NCBI RefSeq assembly: GCF_902706035.1
Contig: NZ_CACSJA010000002.1
Span: 62,001-126,000 of the forward strand
Length of the DNA stretch: 64,000 nt
Direction: 5' to 3'
DNA from: Pantoea sp. 18069
GTDB lineage: Bacteria; Pseudomonadota; Gammaproteobacteria; Burkholderiales; Burkholderiaceae_C
The notes below the pieces were generated by a model, which saw only the letters and a list, made by a program, of their open reading frames with translations, made no database searches and was not told the origin of the DNA. The position numbers and the translations under genes were made by a program. Shown here one piece after another: positions 27,756 to 35,824 of the stretch (positions within the stretch are counted from its first letter, which is position 1; each line of letters opens with the position of its first letter).

Positions 27756-28072
27756 CTGTTTTTAACATCGAGCTACAAATCGTTTTTGTGACGAAATACC
27801 GGCACAAGACGCTCTCGCCCCAAGTGCTTGAGTTGGATATTTCGGTGCTGATCAACAACCTCAAGACAGCCAGTGCCCGGCGCACCAGAAATCGCTTTGC
27901 CGCGCATTTGGCGCCTTTCCATAGCAAGCCCTTGTTTTGGCACCGGGCCTACTTTGTGGGGAGCGAGGGCGGCGCTACGCTGGAGACGGTGCGGGCCTGT
28001 GTGGACGCGCAGGGGACAGAAGAACATGCCCGCAGGCTGGGGCTTTTCAAGGCCTCGCTGGGGCCACAGGAG
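27756..28072 (+). pseudogene. Degenerate TnpA (IS200/IS605 Y1 transposase)
   Basis: The frame reads NIELQIVFVTKYRHKTLSPQ, then SVLINNLKTASARRTRNRFA, and FWHRAYFVGSEGGATLETVR. These are blocks of the Y1 transposase. The part with the HUH metal motif, which should lie between the first two blocks, is deleted. The catalytic Tyr position (normally RQYIEQQ) reads RACVDAQ. The IS5-family element has removed or displaced its start. It was divergent from tnpB in the original element. Confidence 0.8.
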
Positions 28073-28130
28073 ATGCCAAGGCTGCAGGGGGTAAAAGAGG
28101 TGCAACGCCGTGTCGAAGAAGTGAGCGCTG

Positions 28131-28478
28131 CTAGTCATGCTCGACATGCGGATCGATGCGAAAACCGCCATAGGTGTACAGGCCAAATCCCGCAGGTCCG
28201 TTTCGCCATTCTGGCTCGGGTAACTCGTCATCCAGATCAGCGTTGCGGACCATCCAAGCGGCAGCCATTGCGAACACCAGCAGCAGAGCCAGCCAGAAGG
28301 TGGTGTACAGAAGCACACCGAGCACGGCCAACTTGACCAACCACAGCAGCACGGTAGCGCCAGCCAAAGGCACACCCTTGGATGCCAACCAGTTCGATAC
28401 TCGCCGTTCTCCGCGCGCATAGACGCGCCATCCACGGCCAGGCCGTTATGCGGTGCTGATGCGGGTTGTCGTGCTCAT
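28131..28478 (-). pseudogene. DUF3742 family protein with internal stop (integrative element marker)
   Basis: The ATG at 28478 has a good AGGAG site and starts MSTTTRISTA, then hits TAA at 28446. The same frame continues with GRGWRVYARGERRVSNWLAS, the conserved N-terminal part, then two membrane segments (VLLWLVKLAVLGVLLYTTFW, LALLLVFAMAAAWM) and NGPAGFGLYTYGGFRIDPHV. This family is found mainly in ICEclc/PAPI-like conjugative islands. A few residues seem deleted at the stop. Restart at an internal Met (28388) would yield only 85 residues. It marks a decayed integrative element. Confidence 0.72.
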
Positions 28479-28504
28479 GCTCGTCTCCTGCTGCACAGGG
28501 AGAG

Positions 28505-28963
28505 CTATCCCGGCTTGCTCCAATCCTGCTTGCTTGCCAGTACCAATGCGTTCCAGTCGTCTGGTGGATTGCCCCGCCCCAACATCTTCTCAAAAACGGC
28601 GCAGGGGTCTGACTGGCTACCCGACGAGCGCAAGGTCTGCTCGTCGTTGACCCAGGCGTACACGATGACTTTCGCCTTTGAGTCGTACCGGAAGAACAGC
28701 CGGAACCGCCTTGCGAACTTGGCCCGTCGCCAATGGCGGTGGGCCGGCCCCAGGGTATTGCCCTGGCGGTATTCGTCGCGCGCCGGATCACTCGGCACCA
28801 CATCCAGCATCAACTGGCTCAAGGCCCGGAAGAGCTTGACGCTGGCATTGGACTCGAAGCCCTTCGGATCGTTCTCCTGCGCGCGTCTTGTGGCTGCTTG
28901 CAGCCTCTGCAACTGCTCGATGACGCAGTCGTGGAATAGCAGCGTCCAGCCGTGCCGTTGCAT
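28505..28963 (-). CDS. yhaV: YhaV-type ribonuclease toxin
   Basis: This is a 152-residue type II toxin that cleaves mRNA on the ribosome and is neutralised by PrlF. The family pattern is clear: MQRHGWTLLFHDCVIEQLQR, LFRALSQLMLDVVPSDPARD, RQGNTLGPAHRHWRRAKFAR and RFRLFFRYDSKAKVIVYAWV. Length is normal. The ATG overlaps the antitoxin stop codon (TGATG). It probably belongs to the cargo of the decayed integrative element next door. Confidence 0.94.
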   Translation of the reverse strand: MQRHGWTLLFHDCVIEQLQRLQAATRRAQENDPKGFESNASVKLFRALSQLMLDVVPSDPARDEYRQGNTLGPAHRHWRRAKFARRFRLFFRYDSKAKVIVYAWVNDEQTLRSSGSQSDPCAVFEKMLGRGNPPDDWNALVLASKQDWSKPG

Positions 28964-29280
28964 CAGAGCGCCACGTCCCCGTCGATCTCCTCGTCCAGAT
29001 TCACGCCGTGACCCGCCTGCTCCAGCATGGCGCGGGCCAGATCCTCGGGCAGGCCATGGACGCTCCGGCCAGCTTCGATATCGCGGGCCAGTAAGTTCAG
29101 GAATGCGCCAATAGCGGGGTCTTCGTTTTCGACATCGACGCGGGTAACGACGACTTCTGCACCACGCAGGTCGAACGCAATCTTGCCGCCGGCATCGACA
29201 CCGAGCGCCTGCCGGATGGGCTTGGGCAGCGTGATCTGGCCTTTGGAGGTCAGGGTGGCAACTTCATGAATGGCAGGCAT
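28963..29280 (-). CDS. prlF: PrlF-type antitoxin (AbrB/SpoVT fold)
   Basis: The protein has 105 residues from MPAIHEVATLTSKGQITLPK, with GAGGAG upstream; a start at 29307 would add nine residues but lose this site. The swapped-hairpin AbrB DNA-binding domain (SKGQITLPKPIRQALGVDAG) is followed by an acidic C-terminus that should wrap YhaV. PrlF and the complex usually repress their own promoter. The palindrome at 29309-29326 is the probable operator. Confidence 0.93.
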   Translation of the reverse strand: MPAIHEVATLTSKGQITLPKPIRQALGVDAGGKIAFDLRGAEVVVTRVDVENEDPAIGAFLNLLARDIEAGRSVHGLPEDLARAMLEQAGHGVNLDEEIDGDVAL

Positions 29281-29308
29281 GGCCGTTCTCCTCATAGCGA
29301 TGCCCATC

Positions 29309-29326
29309 GTAAGGAATATTCCTTAC
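29309..29326. promoter_or_regulatory. Perfect 18-bp palindrome before prlF-yhaV
   Basis: GTAAGGAATATTCCTTAC is a perfect palindrome 29 bases upstream of the prlF start. Its position and symmetry suit an autoregulatory operator bound by PrlF or PrlF-YhaV; this binding is inferred from the family. Confidence 0.75.
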
Positions 29327-29553
29327 CTGATCAATATGAGTTCTCATGGCTCCCTCCTGAGTCCAAGAGTCGGCCCATCGCAGGACGGGAACAGCGCGCC
29401 TTCACGCATCAATCCGGCCCGCTGAACCCCGCATTGGCCGTGGACGGTCAATGCCCCACGCCCTATACCCAAATGGTTGAAGGCCAAATGGCCGAAAGGG
29501 CAAGGGAATGGAGTGCAGGGGGAAAGGCCCTCACTAGTAGTTCTGCACAGAGG
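29327..29553. other. Gap between the toxin-antitoxin pair and transposase debris
   Basis: These 227 bases hold no gene I can support. They probably include the upstream promoter of prlF and the outer end of a transposon fragment. Confidence 0.4.
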
Positions 29554-29676
29554 TTATGACGGTTTGCCGCAAGTTGGTACAGGATAGGCCTTGCCCAGCT
29601 TTTGCCTGGCCTTGTCCGTAGAGAACATCCAGTGGATGCGAGCACCGCTGGCATTTCGCAGATGCTCCCAAGACTG
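29554..29676 (-). pseudogene. C-terminal fragment of an IS630-like transposase
   Basis: The frame ending at TAA 29554 reads QSWEHLRNASGARIHWMFST and DKARQKLGKAYPV. The W-F(S/T)T-DAR-KL--YP pattern is the C-terminal end of IS630-type transposases. It is joined directly to the IS256 fragment, in a different frame, near 29676. Confidence 0.5.
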
Positions 29677-30157
29677 GAATCACGGCGTCGGTGACGCTGC
29701 TGATGAGATCGGGGGAAACGTCCACCGAGTACATCTCGGCCAGAAAGCCCTGAATCTCGCGCACCGTCATGCCGCGTGCGTACATAGCGATGATTTTGTC
29801 GTCAAAGCCGGTGAAGCGGCGCTCGTGCTTGCCAATGAGCTGGGACGTGCCCTCGCGGTCACGGGGAACATCAATGCGCAGGGTGCCGGCGTCGGTCAAT
29901 AACGTCTTGGTGCTCTTGCCGTTGCGGTGGTTGGCGCTGGCCCCTTCGGGCTTGGGCTGTGCGGGCGCGTAGCCCAGATGATGGCTCATCTCGGCCCCCA
30001 GGGCGCGCTCAAGAACAGACTTCTTGAACTGCTGAAAGATACCTTCGAGCTCGGCCGGCGTAACCGGCCCGGGGATGAGCTGCTCGAGCAGCTCGGCTGA
30101 GAATTGCGGCTGCGCCGCCTTGTCCGCCGCAGCGGTGGTTTTTGTCTTGCGTGGCAT
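29674..30157 (-). pseudogene. IS256-family transposase, N-terminal part only
   Basis: The frame from ATG 30157 reads MPRKTKTTAAADKAAQPQFS, then KSVLERALGAEMSHHLGY, NHRNGKSTKTLLTDAGTLRI and GMTVREIQGFLAEMYSVDVS. It stops matching after DLISSVTDAVIPV, just before the DDE domain. About 160 of the usual 400 residues remain. Downstream the frame runs into the IS630-like fragment. The upstream sequence near 30180-30210 (AAAATTTCTGACAGGCTC) probably contains the element's terminal repeat. Confidence 0.85.
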
Positions 30158-30237
30158 TCATGCTCCTGGATGACATGTTATGCCTTACACACAAAATTTC
30201 TGACAGGCTCATCTGCGATGCCGCCTGCGGCATGGTG

Positions 30238-30280
30238 GATTCCCCGCTTCTGCGACACAATTCACCTCTTGCCTGGACAG
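30238..30280. promoter_or_regulatory. Candidate LysR operator, copy 1
   Basis: This 43-base sequence (core CCCGCTTCTGCGACACAATT) lies just before the LysR gene. It matches 36 of 43 bases with the sequence at 39771-39813, upstream of the thioesterase/carboxylase operon. A sequence shared between the regulator promoter and the target operon promoter suggests a common operator. Confidence 0.6.
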
Positions 30281-30300
30281 TGACAGCAGACCGAAGCGGG

Positions 30301-31242
30301 GTGACAGTGGATATAAGACAGTTGCGGACCATCCTGGCCATCGCCGAAACCGGCAGCCTGACGCGGGCGGCGGAGCTTTTGCATGTGGTTCAGCCGGCGC
30401 TATCGAGACAGCTTCGGCAACTTGAAGAGGAATTGGGCACGCCCTTGTTCGAGCGCAATCGACTGGGAATGGTGCTGACCGTGCCTGGCCGTCGCTTTGT
30501 CGATCAAGTGAGGGTTTCACTGCAGGGCCTGTACCAGGCCAAGGCGGACATAGGCGCGGCAGCGGCGAATCTGATGGGGTCGGTGTCGATTGGCATGCTG
30601 CCCGGCCTGGCCACCACGCTGGCCGGGCCCTTGGTGATATCGCTCAGACGCCAATACCCGGATTTGAAGGTACGCATCGCCACGGGCTTCACGGATTTCC
30701 TGCAGGACGGTCTAGAGCACGGCAAGCTCGATATCTGCCTCATGGGCGACTACCTGCAATCGGAGCTGCTGCATACCTCCCCCGTATTCCGCGAGCCCCT
30801 GTACGTCGTGGGCTTGCCAAGCTCGGGCTTATCTCCCTGCACCCCCGTGGACTTGGCGGACGTGGCCAGGATGCCCTTGGTGGTGCCCGAAGCCGAAAGC
30901 CTGCGCAATGTGATTGACCGGGCCTGCACCATCATCGGCGCCGAATTGAATCTCGTTGCGGAGTCGGACAGCACGGCCGTTCTCCTGGAACTGGTGGAGC
31001 GCGGCGTCGGGTTCACCATCCTGCCCGTCATGCCGATCACACCCATGCTCAAGGCCAGGCGCCTGGTGGGAGCGCCCATCATCACGCCGCATCTGCGCCG
31101 TACGATCATCGTCGGCAGCCCCGTGATCAATCGCAACCCCCATACGGTGAAGGCCCTGCACGCCGAGCTGGTCGGCCTGCTCAAGCCCATCGTGCTGGGG
31201 TTCGCGGATGCCGGGGTCGAATGGCTTGCCCAGGACGCCTGA
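30301..31242 (+). CDS. LysR family regulator next to the acyl-CoA carboxylase operon
   Basis: The protein has 313 residues from GTG 30301 (VTVDIRQLRTILAIAETGSL; GTG 30307 is an alternative). The helix-turn-helix is LTRAAELLHVVQPALSRQLR QL-type, followed by the two-lobed effector-binding domain (SVSIGMLPGLATTLAGPLVI, DICLMGDYLQSELLH). Its 3' end faces the end of the minus-strand catabolic operon. It probably controls itself and that operon through the repeated 43-base sequence. Confidence 0.92.
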   Translation: MTVDIRQLRTILAIAETGSLTRAAELLHVVQPALSRQLRQLEEELGTPLFERNRLGMVLTVPGRRFVDQVRVSLQGLYQAKADIGAAAANLMGSVSIGMLPGLATTLAGPLVISLRRQYPDLKVRIATGFTDFLQDGLEHGKLDICLMGDYLQSELLHTSPVFREPLYVVGLPSSGLSPCTPVDLADVARMPLVVPEAESLRNVIDRACTIIGAELNLVAESDSTAVLLELVERGVGFTILPVMPITPMLKARRLVGAPIITPHLRRTIIVGSPVINRNPHTVKALHAELVGLLKPIVLGFADAGVEWLAQDA

Positions 31243-31263
31243 CCGCCGGCCTGCATGCGCCAG

Positions 31264-32229
31264 CTAGCCGGACGTGCCTGCGTCGTCGTTGGCCGCGCGC
31301 GCCTTGCGCATTTTTGCGAGCTGCATCAGTTGCCGGTCGCGCCATTCAACGCGTGCCTCCCACTGGTCCAGCGGCAGAACCGCCCGGCGTTGCGCCGCCA
31401 CGTCTTGCACCAGCGCATCGGTCCAAGGGTCGTTCTGACCACGCTCCTGGCCCATGCGCTGATAGGCAGGGCCCATCTTTTGCGCATGGGCAGCGATGCC
31501 GCCGCGCGTGTTGAGGTCCACGGTTTCAAACGGGCCGATCACGGACCAGCGCAGGCCCAATCCATCGCGAACGACCTTGTCGACATCTTCCACCGACGCC
31601 ACGCCATCGCGTACCAGGCAATAGGCCTCCCGCAGCAACGCGCCCTGCAAGCGGTTGAAAACAAAGCCTTCCACTTCATGCTTCACCAGGACAGGGCTCA
31701 TGCCTACCTCCTGGAAATAGGAGGTGCACCGCGCCACCACGGCCGCATCCGTGAACGGCGCGGGAACCAGTTCCACCACTGGAATCAGGTAGGGCGGATT
31801 GCCCGGGTGCGCAATCAGGCAGCGTTGGCGCGTGGCGAGTTCCGAACAAAAGCGCGATACCGGCAGCGCGGACGATGCACTGCACAACGGGACATCGGGC
31901 CCCACATGGCGCTCGAGCTGCGCAAAGAGTTCGCGCTTGATATCGACGATTTCCGGCACGCATTCCACCACGAGATGGCAATCCGCCACTGCGCTGTGCA
32001 GTTCGGGCGTGACCTGAATGCGTGCGGCAACCACCCCGGCCTCGCCTTCGAGCAAGCCTGCAGCGCCGAGCATCTCCAGCCTTGCGCCGATTTCGCCGGG
32101 AATCAAGGCGCAGCGCTCAGGCGACTGCTCGAAAATCCGGACGGCTTTCCCGGCGCGGGCAAATTGCAGAGCAAAAGCAACGCCAATGCTTCCGCCACCC
32201 GCTATGGCGACATTCTTGAAATGACTCAT
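31264..32229 (-). CDS. 3-hydroxyacyl-CoA dehydrogenase family (lambda-crystallin/L-gulonate dehydrogenase-like)
   Basis: The protein has 321 residues. The NAD-binding motif is GGGSIGVAFALQFARAG. SSALPVSRFCSELATRQRCL, IAHPGNPPYLIPVVELVPAP and EVEGFVFNRLQGALLREAYC resemble lambda-crystallin, L-gulonate 3-dehydrogenase and carnitine dehydrogenase. The HPGNPP motif holds the catalytic His. The enzyme should oxidise a 3-hydroxy acid or its CoA ester with NAD. It is the last gene of the five-gene operon. Confidence 0.88.
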   Translation of the reverse strand: MSHFKNVAIAGGGSIGVAFALQFARAGKAVRIFEQSPERCALIPGEIGARLEMLGAAGLLEGEAGVVAARIQVTPELHSAVADCHLVVECVPEIVDIKRELFAQLERHVGPDVPLCSASSALPVSRFCSELATRQRCLIAHPGNPPYLIPVVELVPAPFTDAAVVARCTSYFQEVGMSPVLVKHEVEGFVFNRLQGALLREAYCLVRDGVASVEDVDKVVRDGLGLRWSVIGPFETVDLNTRGGIAAHAQKMGPAYQRMGQERGQNDPWTDALVQDVAAQRRAVLPLDQWEARVEWRDRQLMQLAKMRKARAANDDAGTSG

Positions 32230-32277
32230 ACTTTTCCTTCCACTTTTACGGCACAGGCCGTCCGCAACTCCGCCCGA

Positions 32278-33285
32278 TCAATCGAGCGAGATGCTTTCTC
32301 GCTTGATCACTTCTACCAACTGCTTTGTCTCTGTTGCAATGCGATCTGCAAAATCTTGCGGACTTTGCATGACCACCGCGCCCTGCGCACCCAGTGCCGC
32401 GTTGGCAGCGGGTGCCGCCATGGCCAGTTTGGCATGGGCGTAGATCTCTTCAATGATGGCAGGCGGTGTGCCAGCGGGAGCGAGCAGGCCCAACCAGAAT
32501 CTCACGTCGATATCCGGAAATCCCGCCTGGGCCATCGTGGGCACGTCGGGCATTTGCGCCAGGCGCTCGGACGAGGTGACCGCCAAGGCTTTCAGTTTTC
32601 CCGAGAGAATATGCGGAATGCTTGCCAGGGTGTCGAATGAACTGTTCACCTCACCTGCCATGACGGCCATGCTCGCCTGGGATGCCGCCTTGTAGGGAAC
32701 ATGCGTGGTTTGAATCTTCGCGCTGTTGCTCAACATCGCATAGCCCAGATGGGCAAGATTGCCCGATCCGCCCGAACCGTAGGTCAGCTCTGAGGGCTTG
32801 CGTTTGGCGTAGGCCATCAGATCCTGCACGGAGTTGATGGCGTTATTCTTCGCCCACTCGGCGTTCACGTTGAGGATGAACGGCGCATCCAGGACCACCG
32901 TGATGGGTGCAAGGCTGCTGGCCTTGTACGCAGAGTTCTTGTAAATCAATGGATTCACGGTAATGCTGCTGCTGTTCGTGGCAAGCAGCGTATAGCCATC
33001 GGGTGCAGCCCGCGCGACCTCGGCAACGCCAATGGAGCCGTTGGCGCCGCCCTTGTTGTCGATGATCACCGGCTGGCCCAGGGACTTTGCCATCCCGTTG
33101 GCAAGCATTCGGGCCATCGTATCGGTGATGGAGCCGGCCGGAAACGGAACGACGATGCGAATGACTTTTGCCGGCCACTTTGCATCCTGGGCAAGGGCCG
33201 TGGACGACGCCAGGGGCAGCATCGCTGCCCCGGCAACACCTGCGGAAGCGACCAGGAATTCACGGCGCGAACTGAACTTGTGCAT
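32278..33285 (-). CDS. Bug/TctC family periplasmic binding protein
   Basis: The protein has 335 residues. A twin-Arg type signal (SSRREFLVASAGVAGA) precedes the mature start near QDAKWPAKVIRIVVPFPAGS. The Bug motifs IDNKGGANGSIGVAEVARAA and PDGYTLLATNSSS are present. These proteins bind small carboxylates; many, as here, have no TctAB membrane partner nearby. It lies between the dehydrogenase and CoA-transferase genes, so its ligand is presumably the operon's substrate. Confidence 0.93.
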   Translation of the reverse strand: MHKFSSRREFLVASAGVAGAAMLPLASSTALAQDAKWPAKVIRIVVPFPAGSITDTMARMLANGMAKSLGQPVIIDNKGGANGSIGVAEVARAAPDGYTLLATNSSSITVNPLIYKNSAYKASSLAPITVVLDAPFILNVNAEWAKNNAINSVQDLMAYAKRKPSELTYGSGGSGNLAHLGYAMLSNSAKIQTTHVPYKAASQASMAVMAGEVNSSFDTLASIPHILSGKLKALAVTSSERLAQMPDVPTMAQAGFPDIDVRFWLGLLAPAGTPPAIIEEIYAHAKLAMAAPAANAALGAQGAVVMQSPQDFADRIATETKQLVEVIKRESISLD

Positions 33286-33340
33286 GTTTTGTCTCCTTAA
33301 AGTTTATTGACTTGAAACTGCCTCGAAAACCATGGGGCGG

Positions 33341-35794
33341 CTAGGCGCGCTTCTTCGTGGCCACCGTCCCCGTTATCCCGCTTTTCTCCAGCGCATCCAC
33401 TTGCTCTCCCGTCAACCCGATCACCCGCGAAAACACCGCGCGGCTATGCTCGCCAAGCGTCGGCGCCACCCGGGAAATGTCCAGCGGCTGTTCCATTTCG
33501 CGAAACCACGGCGTGGTCGCCAGGTACTCGCCCAGGTGCTCGCGATGCACCTTCCTGAAGAAGCCGCGGCTTCTCAAATGGGGGTCTTGCAGAACGTCAC
33601 ATACCGGTTTCACAACGCCCGCACTGACACCGGCGCACTGCAGCAAACGCATGGCCTCGTCTGCCGGCCGCCCGCGCGTCCAGGCACAAATCGCGGCATC
33701 TATCTTTTCCCGCAGGGCGCGCCGCCCCGCCACACCCGACAACGCAGGGTCAAGACTGAGTTGAGGCGCCTGCAAGACTTGCGCCAGGGATTTCCACTGG
33801 GCGTCGTTGGCAACGCTGACCACAAGCCACGCGTCCTCGCCGGCACAGCGGTATATGTCGTGCGGCGCGAAAACGGGGTGGGCATTTCCCTGGCGTGGGC
33901 TGGTATTCCCGCACAGGGATTGCTGGACAAGAAAAGGCGCGGCCAAGGGAAGCATGCATTCCACTTGCGAAAGATTGACATGCCGGCCCTTGCCCGTGCG
34001 CGCCTGCACCAGCAATGCCAGCAGCGCAGCGGCTCCTGCGCTCCACCCCCCTATCGGGTCACCATAGGCATACGATGTGAGAGACGGCGGATTGTGCGCA
34101 AAGCCGGTGTGGTGCGGCAAGCCACTCGCCTGCTCCAGCGTGCCGCCATAGGCGCGTACGCGGCTCCATTCGTTGCCTATGCCGAATGCCGGCATGGAGA
34201 CCATCACCAGCCGGTCGTTCACCTTGCAAAGGGATTGGTAATCGAGGCCCAGCTTTGGCAGCACCTCGGTCGAATAGTTCTCGATGACCATGTCGGCGGT
34301 TTTCACCAGCTGGAGCAGGACCTCCCGGCCCTGCGGATGCGTCAGGTCCAGCGTGATGCCCAGCTTGTTGCGGTTCATCAAGGCGAAGTTGGAGTTCTTC
34401 TCGTAGAGCCGGTCCTGGTAGAACTCCTCGGTGAAATGGGTGCCTCGCCACCAATCGGGATATTGCGTCCCCTCCACCTTGATGACCTCGGCGCCAAAGT
34501 CCGCCAGCGTCCGCGCGGCCAAAGGCCCGGCCCATCCCATCGTGAGGTCAATGACTCTTGTCTTGCGCAGCGGCGGCAAGCCCTCGGCCGCCCTTGTCCG
34601 ACCTCGCTCCGAAGCCAACGCGGCATCTGTGCGGTAGTAATCGTTGTCCGCAGCTTTTTGTGCAGCGGCTCCGCCCCGAAGCGGCCCCGCGTCGCCCAGG
34701 GGAAAAGGAACGCCGACGCCTTCGAAACGGGTGGCACCGGCTTCGATGGGAACAAATGCATGGCGTTCGCGGTGCACTTTTTGCGCCAGCAACTCGTCCA
34801 TCGTGGGAACGAGAACGGCCGGAAATTTGACGCTTCCCAGCAGCTCGAACCATTCGCTGGCCGTTCTGGTCAGCAGCGCCGGTTGCAGGAACTCGTCTAT
34901 CTCATCGGCGTACGTGATCCGGGTCGGGCCGCTGACAAAGCGAGGGTCATCGGCGAATTCCGCACGGCCAAGGGCCACGCACAGTGCAGACCACTGGGGC
35001 AAGGTGTGCGCAAAAAGACCGATCCACCCTTTCTTGGTCTGGTAGATGCCTCCCGGATGGGTGGTGCAGAAGCGATTGACGCCCAGCCGTGACAGCGGAT
35101 GGCGGCCGTCCTGGACCATGCCGGCTTCCATCTCGACGAGCGTGAAAGCCGTCTCATGGATGCTCAGCACATAACGCCGGCTGCCGTCGGACGCGCCCAG
35201 CAAGGCGGCAATGGCACTGGAAAACGCCCCCAGACCGGCGACGATTCCCGTTTGAATGTCGTGCGGCAGATGCGGCGGCCCCTGCACCGCGCCGCTGCCG
35301 TGGACCGCTCCGGCCAGCGCCCGGCACACCGCATCCGAGCCCATGAACGTGCTGTAGGGTCCGCTTTCGCCGAACCAGGTGAGATACACCTCGATGGGTA
35401 CTTTCGCGCCTTCGATATCACCGCTTCGGCGGCACACCGGACGGCCCAGTATTTCAACGCCCTGGCGCAGCGCCCGGGCGTCGAGCACCACGTCGCATGT
35501 CATGGCCAGGCGCGACAGCCAGGCATGCTCCTCGATGCCCTGGCCGCGCAGCGTGACACTGCGCTTGTTGGTGTTGAGCCAGGCATTGAGCGCACTCTGC
35601 GGCGCCTGGCCGGCATTCTTCAGCAAGGGCGGGAAGTTGCGCAGTTCGTCACCGTCGGCGTCTTCCACCTTGATGACTTCGGCACCAAAGTCGGCAAAGA
35701 GCTTGCCCGCATAGGCCAGGGCCGAGCCCGTGCCTATTTCAAGCACCCGTATTCCAGCCAGGGCGAGCTGGCCCGATGGTTCAACCTTGGTCAC
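33341..35794 (-). CDS. Class III CoA-transferase with two fused CaiB/BaiF domains
   Basis: The protein has 817 residues, about twice the usual length of 400. Domain 1 begins GIRVLEIGTGSALAYAGKLF-ADFGAEVIKVED. Domain 2 starts near residue 411 with TRVIDLTMGWAGPLAARTLA-DFGAEVIKVEG. Each has the interlocked CoA-transferase fold; domain 2 keeps more of the family motifs (NRNKLGITLDLTHPQGREVL, AGAAALLALLVQARTGKG). It should move CoA onto the pathway acid. It sits between the carboxylase (30 bases away) and the Bug protein. Confidence 0.92.
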   Translation of the reverse strand: MTKVEPSGQLALAGIRVLEIGTGSALAYAGKLFADFGAEVIKVEDADGDELRNFPPLLKNAGQAPQSALNAWLNTNKRSVTLRGQGIEEHAWLSRLAMTCDVVLDARALRQGVEILGRPVCRRSGDIEGAKVPIEVYLTWFGESGPYSTFMGSDAVCRALAGAVHGSGAVQGPPHLPHDIQTGIVAGLGAFSSAIAALLGASDGSRRYVLSIHETAFTLVEMEAGMVQDGRHPLSRLGVNRFCTTHPGGIYQTKKGWIGLFAHTLPQWSALCVALGRAEFADDPRFVSGPTRITYADEIDEFLQPALLTRTASEWFELLGSVKFPAVLVPTMDELLAQKVHRERHAFVPIEAGATRFEGVGVPFPLGDAGPLRGGAAAQKAADNDYYRTDAALASERGRTRAAEGLPPLRKTRVIDLTMGWAGPLAARTLADFGAEVIKVEGTQYPDWWRGTHFTEEFYQDRLYEKNSNFALMNRNKLGITLDLTHPQGREVLLQLVKTADMVIENYSTEVLPKLGLDYQSLCKVNDRLVMVSMPAFGIGNEWSRVRAYGGTLEQASGLPHHTGFAHNPPSLTSYAYGDPIGGWSAGAAALLALLVQARTGKGRHVNLSQVECMLPLAAPFLVQQSLCGNTSPRQGNAHPVFAPHDIYRCAGEDAWLVVSVANDAQWKSLAQVLQAPQLSLDPALSGVAGRRALREKIDAAICAWTRGRPADEAMRLLQCAGVSAGVVKPVCDVLQDPHLRSRGFFRKVHREHLGEYLATTPWFREMEQPLDISRVAPTLGEHSRAVFSRVIGLTGEQVDALEKSGITGTVATKKRA

Positions 35795-35824
35795 AGTCAG
35801 TATCCCGCTTGTTGTGTGGAGGGC

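Noticed and set aside
15149..30200. A complete genomic island with attachment sites at the tRNA-Ser gene
   Set aside because: I found no integrase and no second copy of the tRNA 3' end by eye, so only a mosaic region is claimed.
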